From positions 200,187,260-200,251,259 of the forward strand of contig CM035414.1 of assembly GCA_020310875.1 (NCBI GenBank): a DNA stretch of 64,000 bases. Direction: 5' to 3'. How positions within the stretch are numbered: the stretch's first letter is position 1; every line of letters begins with the position of its first letter. This document shows, in pieces, positions 1 to 10,198 of the stretch. The DNA comes from Ceratopteris richardii (Eukaryota; Streptophyta; Polypodiopsida; Polypodiales; Pteridaceae). Below the pieces are notes generated by a model. The model was not told the DNA's origin. It saw only the letters and a list, made by a program, of their open reading frames with translations, and did no database searches. The translations under genes were made by a program, and so were the position numbers.

Positions 1-139
1 CATGGAGCTCCAAGGGAGCCCCGCTCATGCGAACATACTTGAGAGGAAGACCTATGAGTGGGAGAAATGTCTACGGCTGCGCATCAAGCTACCCATGCAC
101 CCGTGCATGTGTGAAGGAGGAGAATACATTAATCTCTCC

Positions 140-208
<69 letters not shown>

Positions 209-290
209 TGTAGCATGATGAGGTGAGAAGTGCTTCTTTTATACCAAAAAAATAAGTTGTATACCATCCTTGGGATTATAGATAAGTTCC
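1..290. repeat. CT-rich dispersed repeat, copy 1 (left end outside window)
   Basis: This stretch matches 3568-3850 almost base for base outside the CT tract. Both copies stop at the same place (GATAAGTTCC / GATAAATTCC), after which the sequences differ completely, so one true end of a repeat unit lies at about 290. The left end is beyond the window. The short reading frames across it come from the (CT)n tract and are not supported as genes. It could be part of an LTR or of a non-autonomous element; I see neither an obvious TG...CA end nor a target-site duplication. Confidence 0.8.
139..206. repeat. (CT)n microsatellite
   Basis: Nearly pure CT dinucleotide run with one TTT interruption. It sits at the same point of the dispersed repeat as the tract at 3701-3760. 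Confidence 0.97.
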
Positions 291-902
291 ATGCGCATCT
301 CTCCATATCTCTATGTGGATGCTCTAATTTTCATCCTCCCTCTCCTTTTTAAAGTTTATTTTCTTCATATAACCCTCTATAGAGATCCTATCTACAACAC
401 CCACTTCCACTAAAATGAGCACATCTTTTTGATTTGGCATCCAAACTGAGTGATTCAAAGGGTTGTGGATTTGTTGCTTCAATATCTATCTAAAAATATT
501 TGGAAAATAACAATTCCTCTTTACTCTACTTTAGAGAGCCTTCAAGTTGCCTATTCTTGCATTAGGAGCTTTCTAAGAGGCAATTGGAGGTAGGGGTGCA
601 ATCAATCCAACTTGAAAATGCCCCAAGGGTTGTTTATGATCACTTCCAACCTCTTGCACCCACCTCTACAGGTGCATTTGCCCATTTTAAGATGTGTTTT
701 CTTGTTAATAATTGCATTATATCTATCTTTTATGCATAATTTGTTGGAACATGAAGCTTACACTATGCGTGAGGTGGATTAGCTTTACAAAAATTATTAT
801 TTGAATTGTGTCAAAGTTTTGCATTTTTATTTATGCTCATTTTTGGTATCTTTCATAAGGATTTTTTATGCATCATTTAGAAATATAAAAGCCTAGAGGT
901 TT
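291..902. other. No gene seen; AT-rich spacer
   Basis: I find no long open frame, RNA gene or recognisable element here. It may be an untranslated or LTR part of the copia-like element whose primer site lies at 2040. Confidence 0.5.
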
Positions 903-1177
903 TCACATATAAAAGGAGAAAATGAAAGCTCACATCCCATAATTTGAGGTATTTGAGCTTGAAAATAAATAAATCAATGAATCACAAAAAAGTAGATCAC
1001 ATTAGATCTTAACTTTTCCTAGATTGTAGGAAATTGAATTACACATAAAAGGAGAAAATGAGAGCTCACATCCCACGAATTTGAGGTGTTTGAGCTTGAA
1101 AATAAATCAATCAATGAATCACCAAAAAGTAGATCAGATTAGATCTTAACTTTTCCTAGATTGTAGGAAATTGATTT
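903..1177. repeat. Tandem duplication, unit about 138 bp
   Basis: Unit 1 (about 903-1040) and unit 2 (about 1041-1177) both read ACATAAAAGGAGAAAATG, then a shared 'agctcacatccca', and end with TTGTAGGAAATTGA. They differ by a few substitutions and a 4-bp indel. No coding content. Confidence 0.9.
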
Positions 1178-2039
1178 GATTCTCTTCAACAAACTATCCC
1201 GCCTTGATTTGAATTCAAAATTCACTTGTAGAATTCATGGAACACTTCAAGATTCTATATAAAGACTTCAAAACCATTGTAAAATACATAAGTTGCTGAT
1301 TTGTTGGCACGCTCAAAAACGCAGAAGATTTTCGGCCGCAGCTTGTGCAGCGAATGGTGTACTTTTGCGTGTTCCTTTGAATCCGCAGGTACATTGAAGC
1401 AATATACATAAACTTTTGGTCATCATTATGTTGCTCCTTCATTTCTCTATACCATCTTCTTCAACATCTGTGAACTTGCTGAGGTTGTTGCTCTCTCTAT
1501 CGACCTCCATTGTTTGGAAAGTTATTAGTTTCTAGTTTGTGTGTATAAATTTTCAAAGGATTTAATTCGTAGATTTAGAGAAATTGCAATTTTACTATCT
1601 CTAGGTCTATCTCTACGCAACCGTGAAAAATAGGGGGTACTTCTGTTGAGTGTTAAGCTTATTCCAAAAGCATATCTTGCTTATTACTTGCACTCTCATG
1701 CATTTTAGACACTCAAACATATGTGTATCATTCCTCCAAAAGGAATTTTTTCAATTATAATCATGTTGGCTACTATGAGCATTTGAAGTTGATCGTTTCA
1801 TCCAAAGATAGCAAGTCTTTTGAGCTAGTCAGTGTGAAAGCCTATTTGTTTTGAATCAAATCTTTCTCCTTGATGTTCCAAAGTACATAGTGGATTTTAT
1901 TTCACTAACAACATGCCTATAATTTCTATTTGAATCTCCATGAGTTCAAGGACTGGTCCTCTGCTAATTGGTTGGACCAAACTTCGTCACTTTGCAACTC
2001 ACTTTTCTACATCCTACAAGCTTATCCAAGTTCTCTTAG
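1178..2039 (+). other. Possible LTR/leader upstream of copia fragment L
   Basis: No gene is visible. A TATA-like CTATATAAAG lies at about 1255 and the stretch runs directly into a primer-binding site at 2040, so it may hold the R-U5 part of an LTR. I could not find a second copy in the window to prove this, and no clear CA end precedes the primer site. Confidence 0.35.
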
Positions 2040-2051
2040 TGGTATCAGAGG
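2040..2051 (+). other. Primer-binding site, initiator-Met-tRNA type
   Basis: TGGTATCAGAGG differs by one base from the usual plant copia primer site TGGTATCAGAGC. It lies just ahead of a copia gag-like frame. Confidence 0.75.
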
Positions 2052-3170
2052 TAGATCAAGATTGGTAATGGATTTTCCTCAATTATTGGGAAGTTTGATA
2101 GACACAACTATGTAGCTTGGCAAATCAAAATGGAGGCTTATTTGCAAGGGAGAAAACTTTATGGAATTATAGTAGGTGATGAAGCTATGCCTACTCCAAG
2201 ATCCAAAGGAGGACCTACACAAGAGGAAACAGATAAGCTCACACTTTGGCGTGCAAGGGATGCTCAAGCAAGGTCATACATACTATAGTCTATCTCTAAT
2301 TTTCTATTACCATATATTAGAGGATGCAAGAGATCTTAAGAGACTTGGGATGCCTTAGAGTCTTTCTTTTCTATAGCCCAAAGGAAAGGAAGAGCCATCT
2401 TTTGAATGAGTTCAACAAAATGAAGAAGACACCTAAAAAAACCATCACAAAGTTTCTTACCAAGGTCAAGGAGGTTGTAGATCAGTTAACATACATTGGA
2501 GAGCTGATTAAAGAAGAGGCTATCACAAGGTAGGTTCTAAATGGAATTAGAAGCAATAAGCAATGGAAATCCTTCAACACACTTATGATCTCATCATGGA
2601 TGTACAAACCCTGGATTTCAACATATTCCTTGGACAACTCTTCAACTGAGGCCAACAATAATATGAAGGAAGGTACCTCTTATCAAGGTAATACTACAAG
2701 TTATCTTTATGCAGATATGAGAGACAAGAAGCACAAATGCAAAAAGAAGGAAGAGGATGAAGAAGAGACTTTGCAAGCCAACTTCGCAAGCAAGAGCAAG
2801 TGGAAAGGGAAGAAGAAAGGACAAAAGCATGACAAAGCAAAAGACGAAAATGTTCAACCTTATGCCATTTGTGATAAGATTAACCACACCCACTTTGAAT
2901 CGCTAGTTTAATGGGAAGACTTAGAAAGGAAGTGGAAGAGGTGGATATGGCAATAATAGAGGCAGAAGTGGGCACAACTTTGACAAAAAAATAGAGGCCA
3001 TAATGGAAGAACTACAACAATTATTCTGAAGATCAACAACATGAAGACCCATTGCTTTTGATCAATTTAAGCCATAAGGAAGGTAAAGAAGATTGGCAAG
3101 AAAAACATTCTCAGCAAGATACTCTATGTTCCCATTATTACAAAGAAGCCAAATATCTCATCAAGCATAC
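2040..3170 (+). mobile_element. Ty1/copia fragment L (gag and start of protease region)
   Basis: After the primer site, translated segments resemble copia Gag of the UBN2 type (a motif like AWQIKMEAYLQGRKLYG, then a DAQARS segment). They line up with the Gag of element C at 23190-23666. A lysine-rich stretch follows (about 2700-2880), then a piece like the region after the protease active site (LYVP.ITK at about 3120-3150). This is an old, broken fossil with several breaks; integrase, RT and RNase H are not recognisable. It lies between the two copies of the CT-rich repeat. Confidence 0.75.
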
Positions 3171-3567
3171 AATATCTCATGAATCACAAGAGACACCACC
3201 AAGCAGATAACCACGTTTTGTAGCTTTTAAAGTGGTAAGATAACCTTCGCGTTTATGTACTTGAGAGGTCATGGAAATAAGCGTGCATGATGACCACATG
3301 TCCACACTAGAGCGCTCAAGAGCATTAATATCTTGGGTGCAAGAGGATATCAGCTATGGGAGGAGAGATTCACACAAAATCATCTTTACTCTTCATTTTG
3401 AGGGTTCTCTAAGGAAGGTTTAGAAGTCCTTCTACGTGAGTTTTTCAAGATTTCTTCACTTCTTCAATTGATGATTCATCATCATGCTGGAGAATTAGCC
3501 ACAGGGAGTCGTTGTTGAAGAGGAGAGAGTCTATCAAAAAAAGGGAGAAAGAAGCCCCCGCAAAACG
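3171..3567. other. No gene seen
   Basis: Spacer between the copia gag fragment and the second CT-rich repeat copy. I see no open frame or RNA signature. It may belong to the same repeat as 3568-3850, extending it to the left. Confidence 0.45.
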
Positions 3568-3696
3568 CATGGAGCTCCAAGGGAGCCCCGGTCATGCAAA
3601 CATACTTGAGAGGAAGACATATGAGTGGGAAAAATGTCTACGGCTGCCCATCAAGCTACCCATGCACCCATGCATGTGTGAAGGAGGAGAATACGT

Positions 3697-3763
<67 letters not shown>

Positions 3764-3850
3764 CCTTGTAACATGATGAGGTGAGAAGTGCTTCTTTTAT
3801 ACCAAAAAAATAAGTTGTAAATACCATCCTTGGGATTATAGATAAATTCC
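3568..3850. repeat. CT-rich dispersed repeat, copy 2
   Basis: Direct-orientation partner of 1-290, from CATGGAGCTCCAAGGGAGCC to GATAAATTCC. The contained (CT)n tract is 3701-3760. It abuts the gypsy fragment that starts at 3851. Confidence 0.85.
3701..3760. repeat. (CT)n microsatellite
   Basis: Thirty perfect CT units followed by a C run. Confidence 0.98.
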
Positions 3851-3895
3851 CTATGTCCCGTATAAGGTGGTTCATGCATTTCCTTCACAACAAAA

Positions 3896-4217
3896 TGTAA
3901 GAAATTGCTTGAATGATGTGTGTGACTCTCCTTCCATCCATATATCCCCACTTGTACTCTAAAAATAGCAATGGTATACTCTAAAGATAGCAATGATCTG
4001 GAATAGTCTAGTGTGAACATGTGGCCATCATGCAACACTTATTCCCATTACTACCCAAGTACTCCCATTACTACCAAAGTACCTTAGGGTATCCCCCGAA
4101 CATGGGACCTTGGCTAGCTGGCCCTTGTCCCTCACACACATGAACTGATCCCTGTGGATCAAATAGATTGACCCTTGTGGATCAAATGCACTGATCCCTG
4201 TGGATCAATGTCTAACA
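3896..4217 (-). repeat. 3' LTR of small nested element
   Basis: 322 bp. It contains repeated TGATCCCTGTGGATCAA motifs near its right end and matches 4781-5118 closely. Confidence 0.88.
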
Positions 4218-4234
4218 CTCTCTCCCCCTTCGAG
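4218..4234 (-). other. Polypurine tract of small nested element
   Basis: On the minus strand, CTCGAAGGGGGAGAGAG lies directly against the LTR start TGTTAGAC. Confidence 0.8.
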
Positions 4235-4780
4235 AGATCATTGTCCTCAATGATCAATGAGAGAAAGGATAGGCGAACAAGAGCTTTTGATTCCCAAGTA
4301 GAGTCAATAAGTGGTAATCCTCTCAAGGTTACTACATACTCTTGGACGACACGATTCCTAAATCGCTTCTGTCTCTGATATAGTATCCTGTCTAGAGAAT
4401 GATCCGTGCTTTTACTTTCTTGTAAAGAAAAAATACCTTCTATTAGATTATCCTCTCTAGAAACATGAAACACTGTATGAAATCTGCAATCTGGAGAAAG
4501 ATCTAATTGGTATGCAACTTCACTTAGCTTTGAACTATCTTCCAAGGTCCACAAAAAATTGGTGATAGCTTACTACACTTCCCTTTGGATAGTGAAATAG
4601 ATCTAGCTAGTACCTGAAGAAAGACTCTGTCTCCTGCTTCTAAGGATCAAGGAGATCTTTTCTTATCAGCGTACTCTTTAGCCCTATCAGCTTCTTGCTG
4701 CATCTTGGCTTTAACTATTTCTAAATTTTCTTCGACATTTGCTAGGAAGTCCAAAGCACTAGGACATTTCTGATACGAAT

Positions 4781-5118
4781 TGTAAGAAATCACTTGAATG
4801 ATGTGTGTGACTCTCCTCCCATCCATATATACCCACTTCTACTCTAAAAATAGCAATGTTATACTCTAAAGATAGCAATGAACTGGAATGGTCTAGTGTG
4901 AACATGTGGCCATCATGCAACACTTATTCCCATTACTACCCAAGTACTCCCATTACTACCAAAGTACCTTAGGGTATCCCCCGAGCATGGGACCTTGGAT
5001 AGCTGGCCCTTGTCCCTCACACACATGAACTGATCCCTGTGGATCAAATAGATTGCCCCTATGGATCAATGATCCCTGTGGATCAAATGCATTGATCCCT
5101 GTGGATCAATGTCTAACA
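4781..5118 (-). repeat. 5' LTR of small nested element
   Basis: 338 bp. It has one extra copy of the GATCCCTGTGGATCAA-type motif compared with its partner. Confidence 0.88.
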
Positions 5119-6790
5119 CGAAATCTATGAAAGCTTAAGTGATGCATAATTTGTGTTGAAAATACAAAAAACCAATATGAAATGTATGATGTTCATCCGC
5201 AGAAGATCTAAAATTACTGAACGTATTCCATGCACGTTAAAAATATAAATATAAAGCATAAGTGGCAATCATGTCATAAATTGAATGAAAATAAATGGCA
5301 GAAATATTATCAACACAAACAAAATGTGACTCTGGTAATGGAAAATGACTAACTGCATCTACTACTTTATTACCTTTACCAAGTTTATACAAAATCATAG
5401 GCTAAAATTTTTGAATAAAATAAGCCCAATATGTTAGATAGAATTGTTGGTGTGTTTTAATTCAAACGTCAAAACCCATGAGGTAATGTTTCCAATTCTT
5501 TAAAGCATTCACAATAGCTAAAAGTTCCTTATCAAACATATTATATTTCTTTTCAAATGGTTTATGTTTCCTATTTTCAAATGCAATGGGACCATCCTTT
5601 TGCATTAAAATGGAATCCATACCTAATAGCATCTGTAACTACATGAAAAGGCTCTTCAAAATGAGGTAAGTACATAATAGGTGCATGTGAAATAACATGT
5701 TTAAGTTTTTCAAAAGATTTTTGTTGTGCTCACTCACATGAAAAAATTATTTTTTTCTATAATAAAGTAAGGAGAAGTTCCAAAATAAAAAAACATCTAA
5801 CAAACTTTCTATAGAAACTACCCAACCAAAGAAAAGAACGTACATCATTAACAAATTAAGCTATTTGCCATTCTACAATTACTTTTATTTTCTTTGGGTC
5901 TACATGCACTCCTTGACTATAAATGATATGCCCTAAATATTGTAGTTTACTTTGGAAAAGTAATGTTTTTTAGGATTCGTATAAAGTGTGTTCCTCATGT
6001 AACAAACCAAAAACTATTTCTAAATGTTCTCATGCTCACTTTTATTTTTACTATAAACAAGTATATCATTAAAGAAAACAAGAATGAAAGGTTGATAATC
6101 AAAGAAAATATTATTCATCATATGTGTAAAAATAGAAGGAGCATTTTAAAGTCCAAAGGGCATTACCATAATTCATAATGGCCATTTTGATTCCTAAAAC
6201 TAGTCTTGTAATTATTGTTATGCATCATATGTATGTGATGATTACCAGATTTAAGGTCAATCTTACTAAAGATATGGGCTCTGAAAAGCTTATCTAGCAA
6301 GTTATCTAGGGCATGTATTTTTAATTGTGATCTTGTTGAGGGATCTATATTCAATGCACATCCTATAAGTTTTATTATTTTTCTTAGCTAAGTGAATGGG
6401 TGCTCCAAATAGAAAAGAACTATGCCTTATAAGTCCTTTCTAAAGTAAATCCTTAACTTGGTTTTCTATTTGCTTTTGGAGAAGGGCCATTCCTATAAGT
6501 TTCTTCATGAGGAGCATAACTACCAGAAATTAGATCTATACTATGGTTAAAGGGTTCTTGAGATAATGGTAGTCTAGACGGACAATCGGACATAAAACAA
6601 TCCTCATAAGTAGTGATAAAAGTTTATTACTTGAGTTTACTATTTAGATATTAATGTGCTTTGTGTTTTGATATAGCCGATGAAGGTTCATGAGGGCATG
6701 GACTGGCATGGACTTATTTGAATGTATTTAGACACAAATAAGATAAATTATATTTTCCATATATTTAAGAAAGAAGATCCACAAAGAGGG

Positions 6791-6978
6791 TTGTTTCTAG
6801 AATTCTCCTTAACCAGACTGCCTCACAAGAAGCAAAACAAGGTGCTTTGTACTCTGCTTCAGTGGAGGAGAGTGCGAGAGTTGGTTGTTTCTAGAATTCT
6901 CCTTAACCAGACTGCCTCACAAGAAGCAAAACAAGGTGCTTTGTACTCTGCTTCAGTGGAGGAGAGTGCGAGAGTTGG
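6791..6978. repeat. Tandem repeat of 94 bp in the RNase H part of B
   Basis: 6791-6884 and 6885-6978 are almost identical head-to-tail copies, each starting TTGTTTCTAGAATTC. Confidence 0.95.
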
Positions 6979-8100
6979 TTGCTTCCTACTTACCCAAGAA
7001 AATATTCCTGAACCAAGTGAGAAACAATATCCAGAAACTGATTTTCTAGAATCACAATCTCCAGCCCAATCTGAATCACAATATCCTTGAAGTGTATCAC
7101 TTGTAGTATACAAAATACCAAAATCCAAGGTTCCTACAATGTACCTTAGAATTCACATTCGAGCATTCTAGTGACTCTCCTTAGGTTTGTTGGAAAACTT
7201 GCTTAACACTCCAACAACATAGCAAATTTCTGGTCTAGTCTTGCACAAAATAATAAGACTTCCAACGAGCTTCCTATACTTTTTAGCATCTACATAAGGC
7301 ATGTTATCATCCATAGATAGCTTATGATTTATCTCCATAGGTGTGCTAGTTGGTTTGCATTCCATCATTCCAAATGCCTTGAGAATTTCTTTGGCATATT
7401 TTTGTTGTGAGATGAAAATGCCATCCTTCCTTTGCCATACTTCAATTTCCAGACAAAAATGGAGTAGACCTAAGTCTGTCATTTCAAACTCAATTCCCAA
7501 GCTGATCCGAGTTTGATTAAAAAGTTCCTGATGATCTCCTGTAATGATCAAATCATCTACATATACAATGACAACAACTAGCTTGCTATCCCTTTTCGTT
7601 ACATGCAAGTTAGCATCAAAAGTACTTCTTTCAAAACCCATATTTTTGAAAAAATTATCTATCCGTTGGTACCAAGCCCGTGGAGCTTGCTTAAGTCCAT
7701 ACAAAGCTTTCTTCAACCTTCAAACTTTATTTTCTGAATTGGGCACCTCAAAACCTCGTGGTTGAGATACATATACCTCCTCCTTGAGGTGACTATTCAA
7801 AAATGCAGATTTGACATCCATCTGGAAAATAGACCAGGCCTTTTGTGCAGCTATTGCAAGTACCGTCCGAATAGTTGTCATGCGTGCTCTTGGTGCAAAA
7901 GTTTCTTGAACATCAAATCCTTCGATTTGTGAAAAACCTTGTGCAACTAATCTTGCCTTATACTTTTATAATGTTCCATTTTCTTCATACTTAGCTTTCC
8001 AAATCCATTTAGTACCTATTACCTTCTTCTTTGGAGGCAAGTCGACTGGATCCCATGTATCATTTTTGAGTATACTATCATACTCAGACTGCATTGCTAC
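6860..8100 (-). pseudogene. Copia B RT and RNase H remnant
   Basis: An RT piece at 7168-7716 shows ALYGLKQAPRAWYQR, the catalytic IVYVDDLII and the TSTPME spacer. A further RT N-terminal piece extends to about 8100. RNase H at 6859-7128 has CDSDWAGD, a serine-rich FSWVSRKQP segment and SSTEAEY. This is a fossil with breaks, and no modern function is implied. Confidence 0.85.
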
Positions 8101-8404
8101 TCTCCAACATGGATCATCGGGCTTCTTCAATGGTGGTAGGTTCCTTTATTGAGCCCATGATATCTGCCATTAGAGCCATGTTAACAATGTGACTTGAGGC
8201 TCTTCTTTGCTCCTCTATTCTGTTTGACCTCGGTAATCCATCCAAGGATGATTCTGGTACAACTGGCTGGCTTTTTATTGAGGAAATTTCTCCATCAAAT
8301 GTTTCCTCCTCCTCAACTTTAACTTGTCTTTTGATAGGCACAAGGTGAGATATTTCTCCGTTTGATGAGATAGTAGATTTACCTTTATCTTCTACTAAGT
8401 GTGG

Positions 8405-8743
8405 TCATTCATCAAACACCACATCTCGGCTGACAAAAGTCTTCCTTGCCTCAGGATCCCACAACCTGTATGCTTTAGAGTCTTCACTATATCCTAGGAA
8501 GACACACTTTTTGCCTTTTGAATCCAACTTTGATCTTGTTGAATCAGGAATATGTGCATAACAGAAACAACCAAAAATTCTGAACTGCAAAACTGAAGGC
8601 TTTTTACCAGAATATGCTTCTTGAGGAGTCATCCCCTTCAGTGCTTTTATGTAGCTTCGATTGAGGATGTAGACTGTTGTATTGACTGCTTCTGCCCAGA
8701 ATGAATCAGGCATGTCTTGAGCCTTTAACATACAACAAGCCAT
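8405..8743 (-). pseudogene. Copia B integrase C-terminal remnant
   Basis: Typical copia post-core integrase: ARCMLKA-like helix, LNRSYIKAL, PQEAYSGKKPSV, FGCFCYAHIP, KCVFLGYSEDSKAYRLWDP and VSRDVVFDE. The A1 element begins 21 bp upstream of it on this strand, at 8765. Confidence 0.88.
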
Positions 8744-8759
8744 TTCAACTACTATCCTG

Positions 8760-8764
8760 TTCCT
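8760..8764. other. Target-site duplication of A1, left copy
   Basis: TTCCT directly before the LTR start TGTTGATA. It is matched by TTCCT at 13921-13925. Confidence 0.95.
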
Positions 8765-8994
8765 TGTTGATATATTTAGGTAGTGATGTGTGTGAACACT
8801 CTAGGACCGCCGGGGCACTTTTTTCCCTCTTTAGGAGGTTTTTTTCCCCCGGCTTGTATATACGCCTATTGCCCTAATGGGCTACTTATCTTTGTACATT
8901 CTCTAGTAATACATTCAGTCTTGTGTGTTGTGCTCCAAGCTTCTTCTTCTTCCTTGTGCTGTTCGCGTGCTTCCGCAGACGTCTAACTCCAACA
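8765..8994 (+). repeat. 5' LTR of A1
   Basis: TGTTGATATATTTAGG to AACTCCAACA, 230 bp. A TATA-like TGTATATAC lies at about 8866. A G/A difference from the 3' LTR is the only one I see. Confidence 0.97.
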
Positions 8995-8996
8995 AT

Positions 8997-9008
8997 TGGT
9001 ATCAGAGC
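8997..9008 (+). other. Primer-binding site of A1
   Basis: TGGTATCAGAGC, complementary to the 3' end of plant initiator Met tRNA, two bases after the LTR. Confidence 0.95.
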
Positions 9009-9349
9009 AGGTCGTTGCTTCTTCTAGGGTGCCGTCGACACTCCTCCGTTTGCAGTCTCAGATTCGCACAAAATTTGGTGAGCATACTCAGGGTGTTTCC
9101 GAGATCAAAAAAGCTTTGCTGTGTGGTGCCGAAATCGCGATCTGAGCTCGTTTCGGCCTCCGAACGCACTATCACAGTGCTTGTGCAGGCTATTTCGTCC
9201 TTTTGTGCCAAAGGTATATACCAGTTTCTGTTCGCCAGTTTAAGCGTCTCGAAGTCTGCTACAGGTCTAGCAGAACTCGTCTGGGCAGTTCTGTTCAACT
9301 TTTTGAGATACAGTCAATTTTCTACATCAAGGTATTTTAGTCACCGGCC

Positions 9350-10195
9350 ATGGCTGAAAGCAGTGATGTATTCCGTATGTTGGCTGTTGAGGATAAGTTG
9401 GATGGTACCAACTACCCATTATGGGCTTATATGATGCGACATGTACTGGTTGCAAAAGGATTGTGGAACATTGTGCAGGGTGTTGAAAGACGTCCTGTTA
9501 CACCTGTAACGACAGGTACTACAAATACAGGTGTTGGAGCTGATGAAGATGGTGTCGAAGATGATATTCCGCATATTCCTGTTCGTGCTGCTGTTTCTGT
9601 TGCACCTACTGCAGAGCAGATTCGTTGGGATGGCAGAGATGCCCAGGCACATGCATTGATAGCTTTGTCTGTCAAACGTGCCATTATTCCTCACATTCGC
9701 TCTTGCAGAACAGCAAAGGATGCTTGGGATACACTTACCACTTTGTACCAGGCTAGGAATGAGGCTCGTGTTGCTTACCTCCGAAAACAGTTGGAGAGTG
9801 AGCACATGAATGAAGGTGATTCGATGGACAATTTTCTTACAAAGATCAAAGACCTGAAGGAACAATTGATTTCTGCTGATGAGGTTATACCAGATAGCTC
9901 ACTTGTGCAGACCGTTCTGAATGGCCTTCCTGATTCATATCAGAGTTTTGCCTCTACTCTTCGATTGATGATGAAAGGCAATCCGAATGCCTTGTCATTT
10001 GAGGAGTTAGTCTCTGTTCTGTTGCAGGAAGATCAGTCCAGGCAGAACAGGTCCATTATGCGTGTTGCAGATCAAGCTTTCCTGGCTAGTCAGAAGGGCA
10101 AAGGAAAATGGAGCTCTTCTACTAGTAAGCAGAAATCTGCAAATGTTGCACAATCGAAGAACCAGGATAAAGATGAGAAGAAATCAGAAAAGTAG
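9350..10195 (+). CDS. A1 Gag region (copia, UBN2 type)
   Basis: A 281-residue frame from MAESSDVFRML. The start is plausible because it follows a 340-bp leader after the primer site and opens with the conserved DKLDGTNYPLWAYMM segment. The central part (RSCRTAKDAWDTLTTLYQ, then LRKQLESEHM and LPDSYQSFASTLRLM) is the copia Gag helical core. The C-terminal end is lysine- and serine-rich. Gag forms the particle that packages element RNA. A CCHC zinc knuckle, CKYCKGNDHIIKNC, is encoded just beyond at about 10200-10245. This is a retrotransposon part, not a host gene. Confidence 0.9.
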   Translation: MAESSDVFRMLAVEDKLDGTNYPLWAYMMRHVLVAKGLWNIVQGVERRPVTPVTTGTTNTGVGADEDGVEDDIPHIPVRAAVSVAPTAEQIRWDGRDAQAHALIALSVKRAIIPHIRSCRTAKDAWDTLTTLYQARNEARVAYLRKQLESEHMNEGDSMDNFLTKIKDLKEQLISADEVIPDSSLVQTVLNGLPDSYQSFASTLRLMMKGNPNALSFEELVSVLLQEDQSRQNRSIMRVADQAFLASQKGKGKWSSSTSKQKSANVAQSKNQDKDEKKSEK

Positions 10196-10198
10196 AAA

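Larger units (their letters stand above)
3896..5118 (-). mobile_element. Small Ty3/gypsy-derived LTR element nested in the gypsy fragment
   Basis: Two direct repeats (3896-4217 and 4781-5118) begin TGTAAG and end CTAACA. They enclose about 560 bp. On the minus strand the interior carries only the distal part of gypsy pol: the end of integrase and a chromodomain-like region (RILYQRQKRFRNRVVQEY, then DSTWE). A purine tract lies against the LTR at 4218-4234. It is flanked by CAAAA and CGAAA, a five-base duplication with one difference. No gag, protease, RT or convincing primer site is seen, so it was presumably mobilised in trans or shrank after insertion. Its LTRs differ at several sites and by small indels, so it is not very recent. 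Confidence 0.85.
3851..6625 (-). mobile_element. Ty3/gypsy fragment of the H family, split by a nested element
   Basis: Reading on the minus strand, 5124-6625 carries reverse-transcriptase pieces (for example FSKIDLKSG at about 6250) followed by RNase H-like sequence. 3851-3895 carries the start of the integrase zinc-binding region (KEMHEPPYTGH). The same order and closely related sequence occur in element H at 49350-50960, so they are one family. It is an old fossil with many breaks; no LTRs, gag or integrase core are visible. The two parts are separated by the LTR element at 3896-5118, with TSD-like CAAAA/CGAAA. Confidence 0.85.

Noticed and set aside
2-306. Short frames across the CT tract on both strands
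   Set aside because: They consist mainly of (SL)n or (RE)n from the (CT)n repeat; the same happens at 3512-4038.
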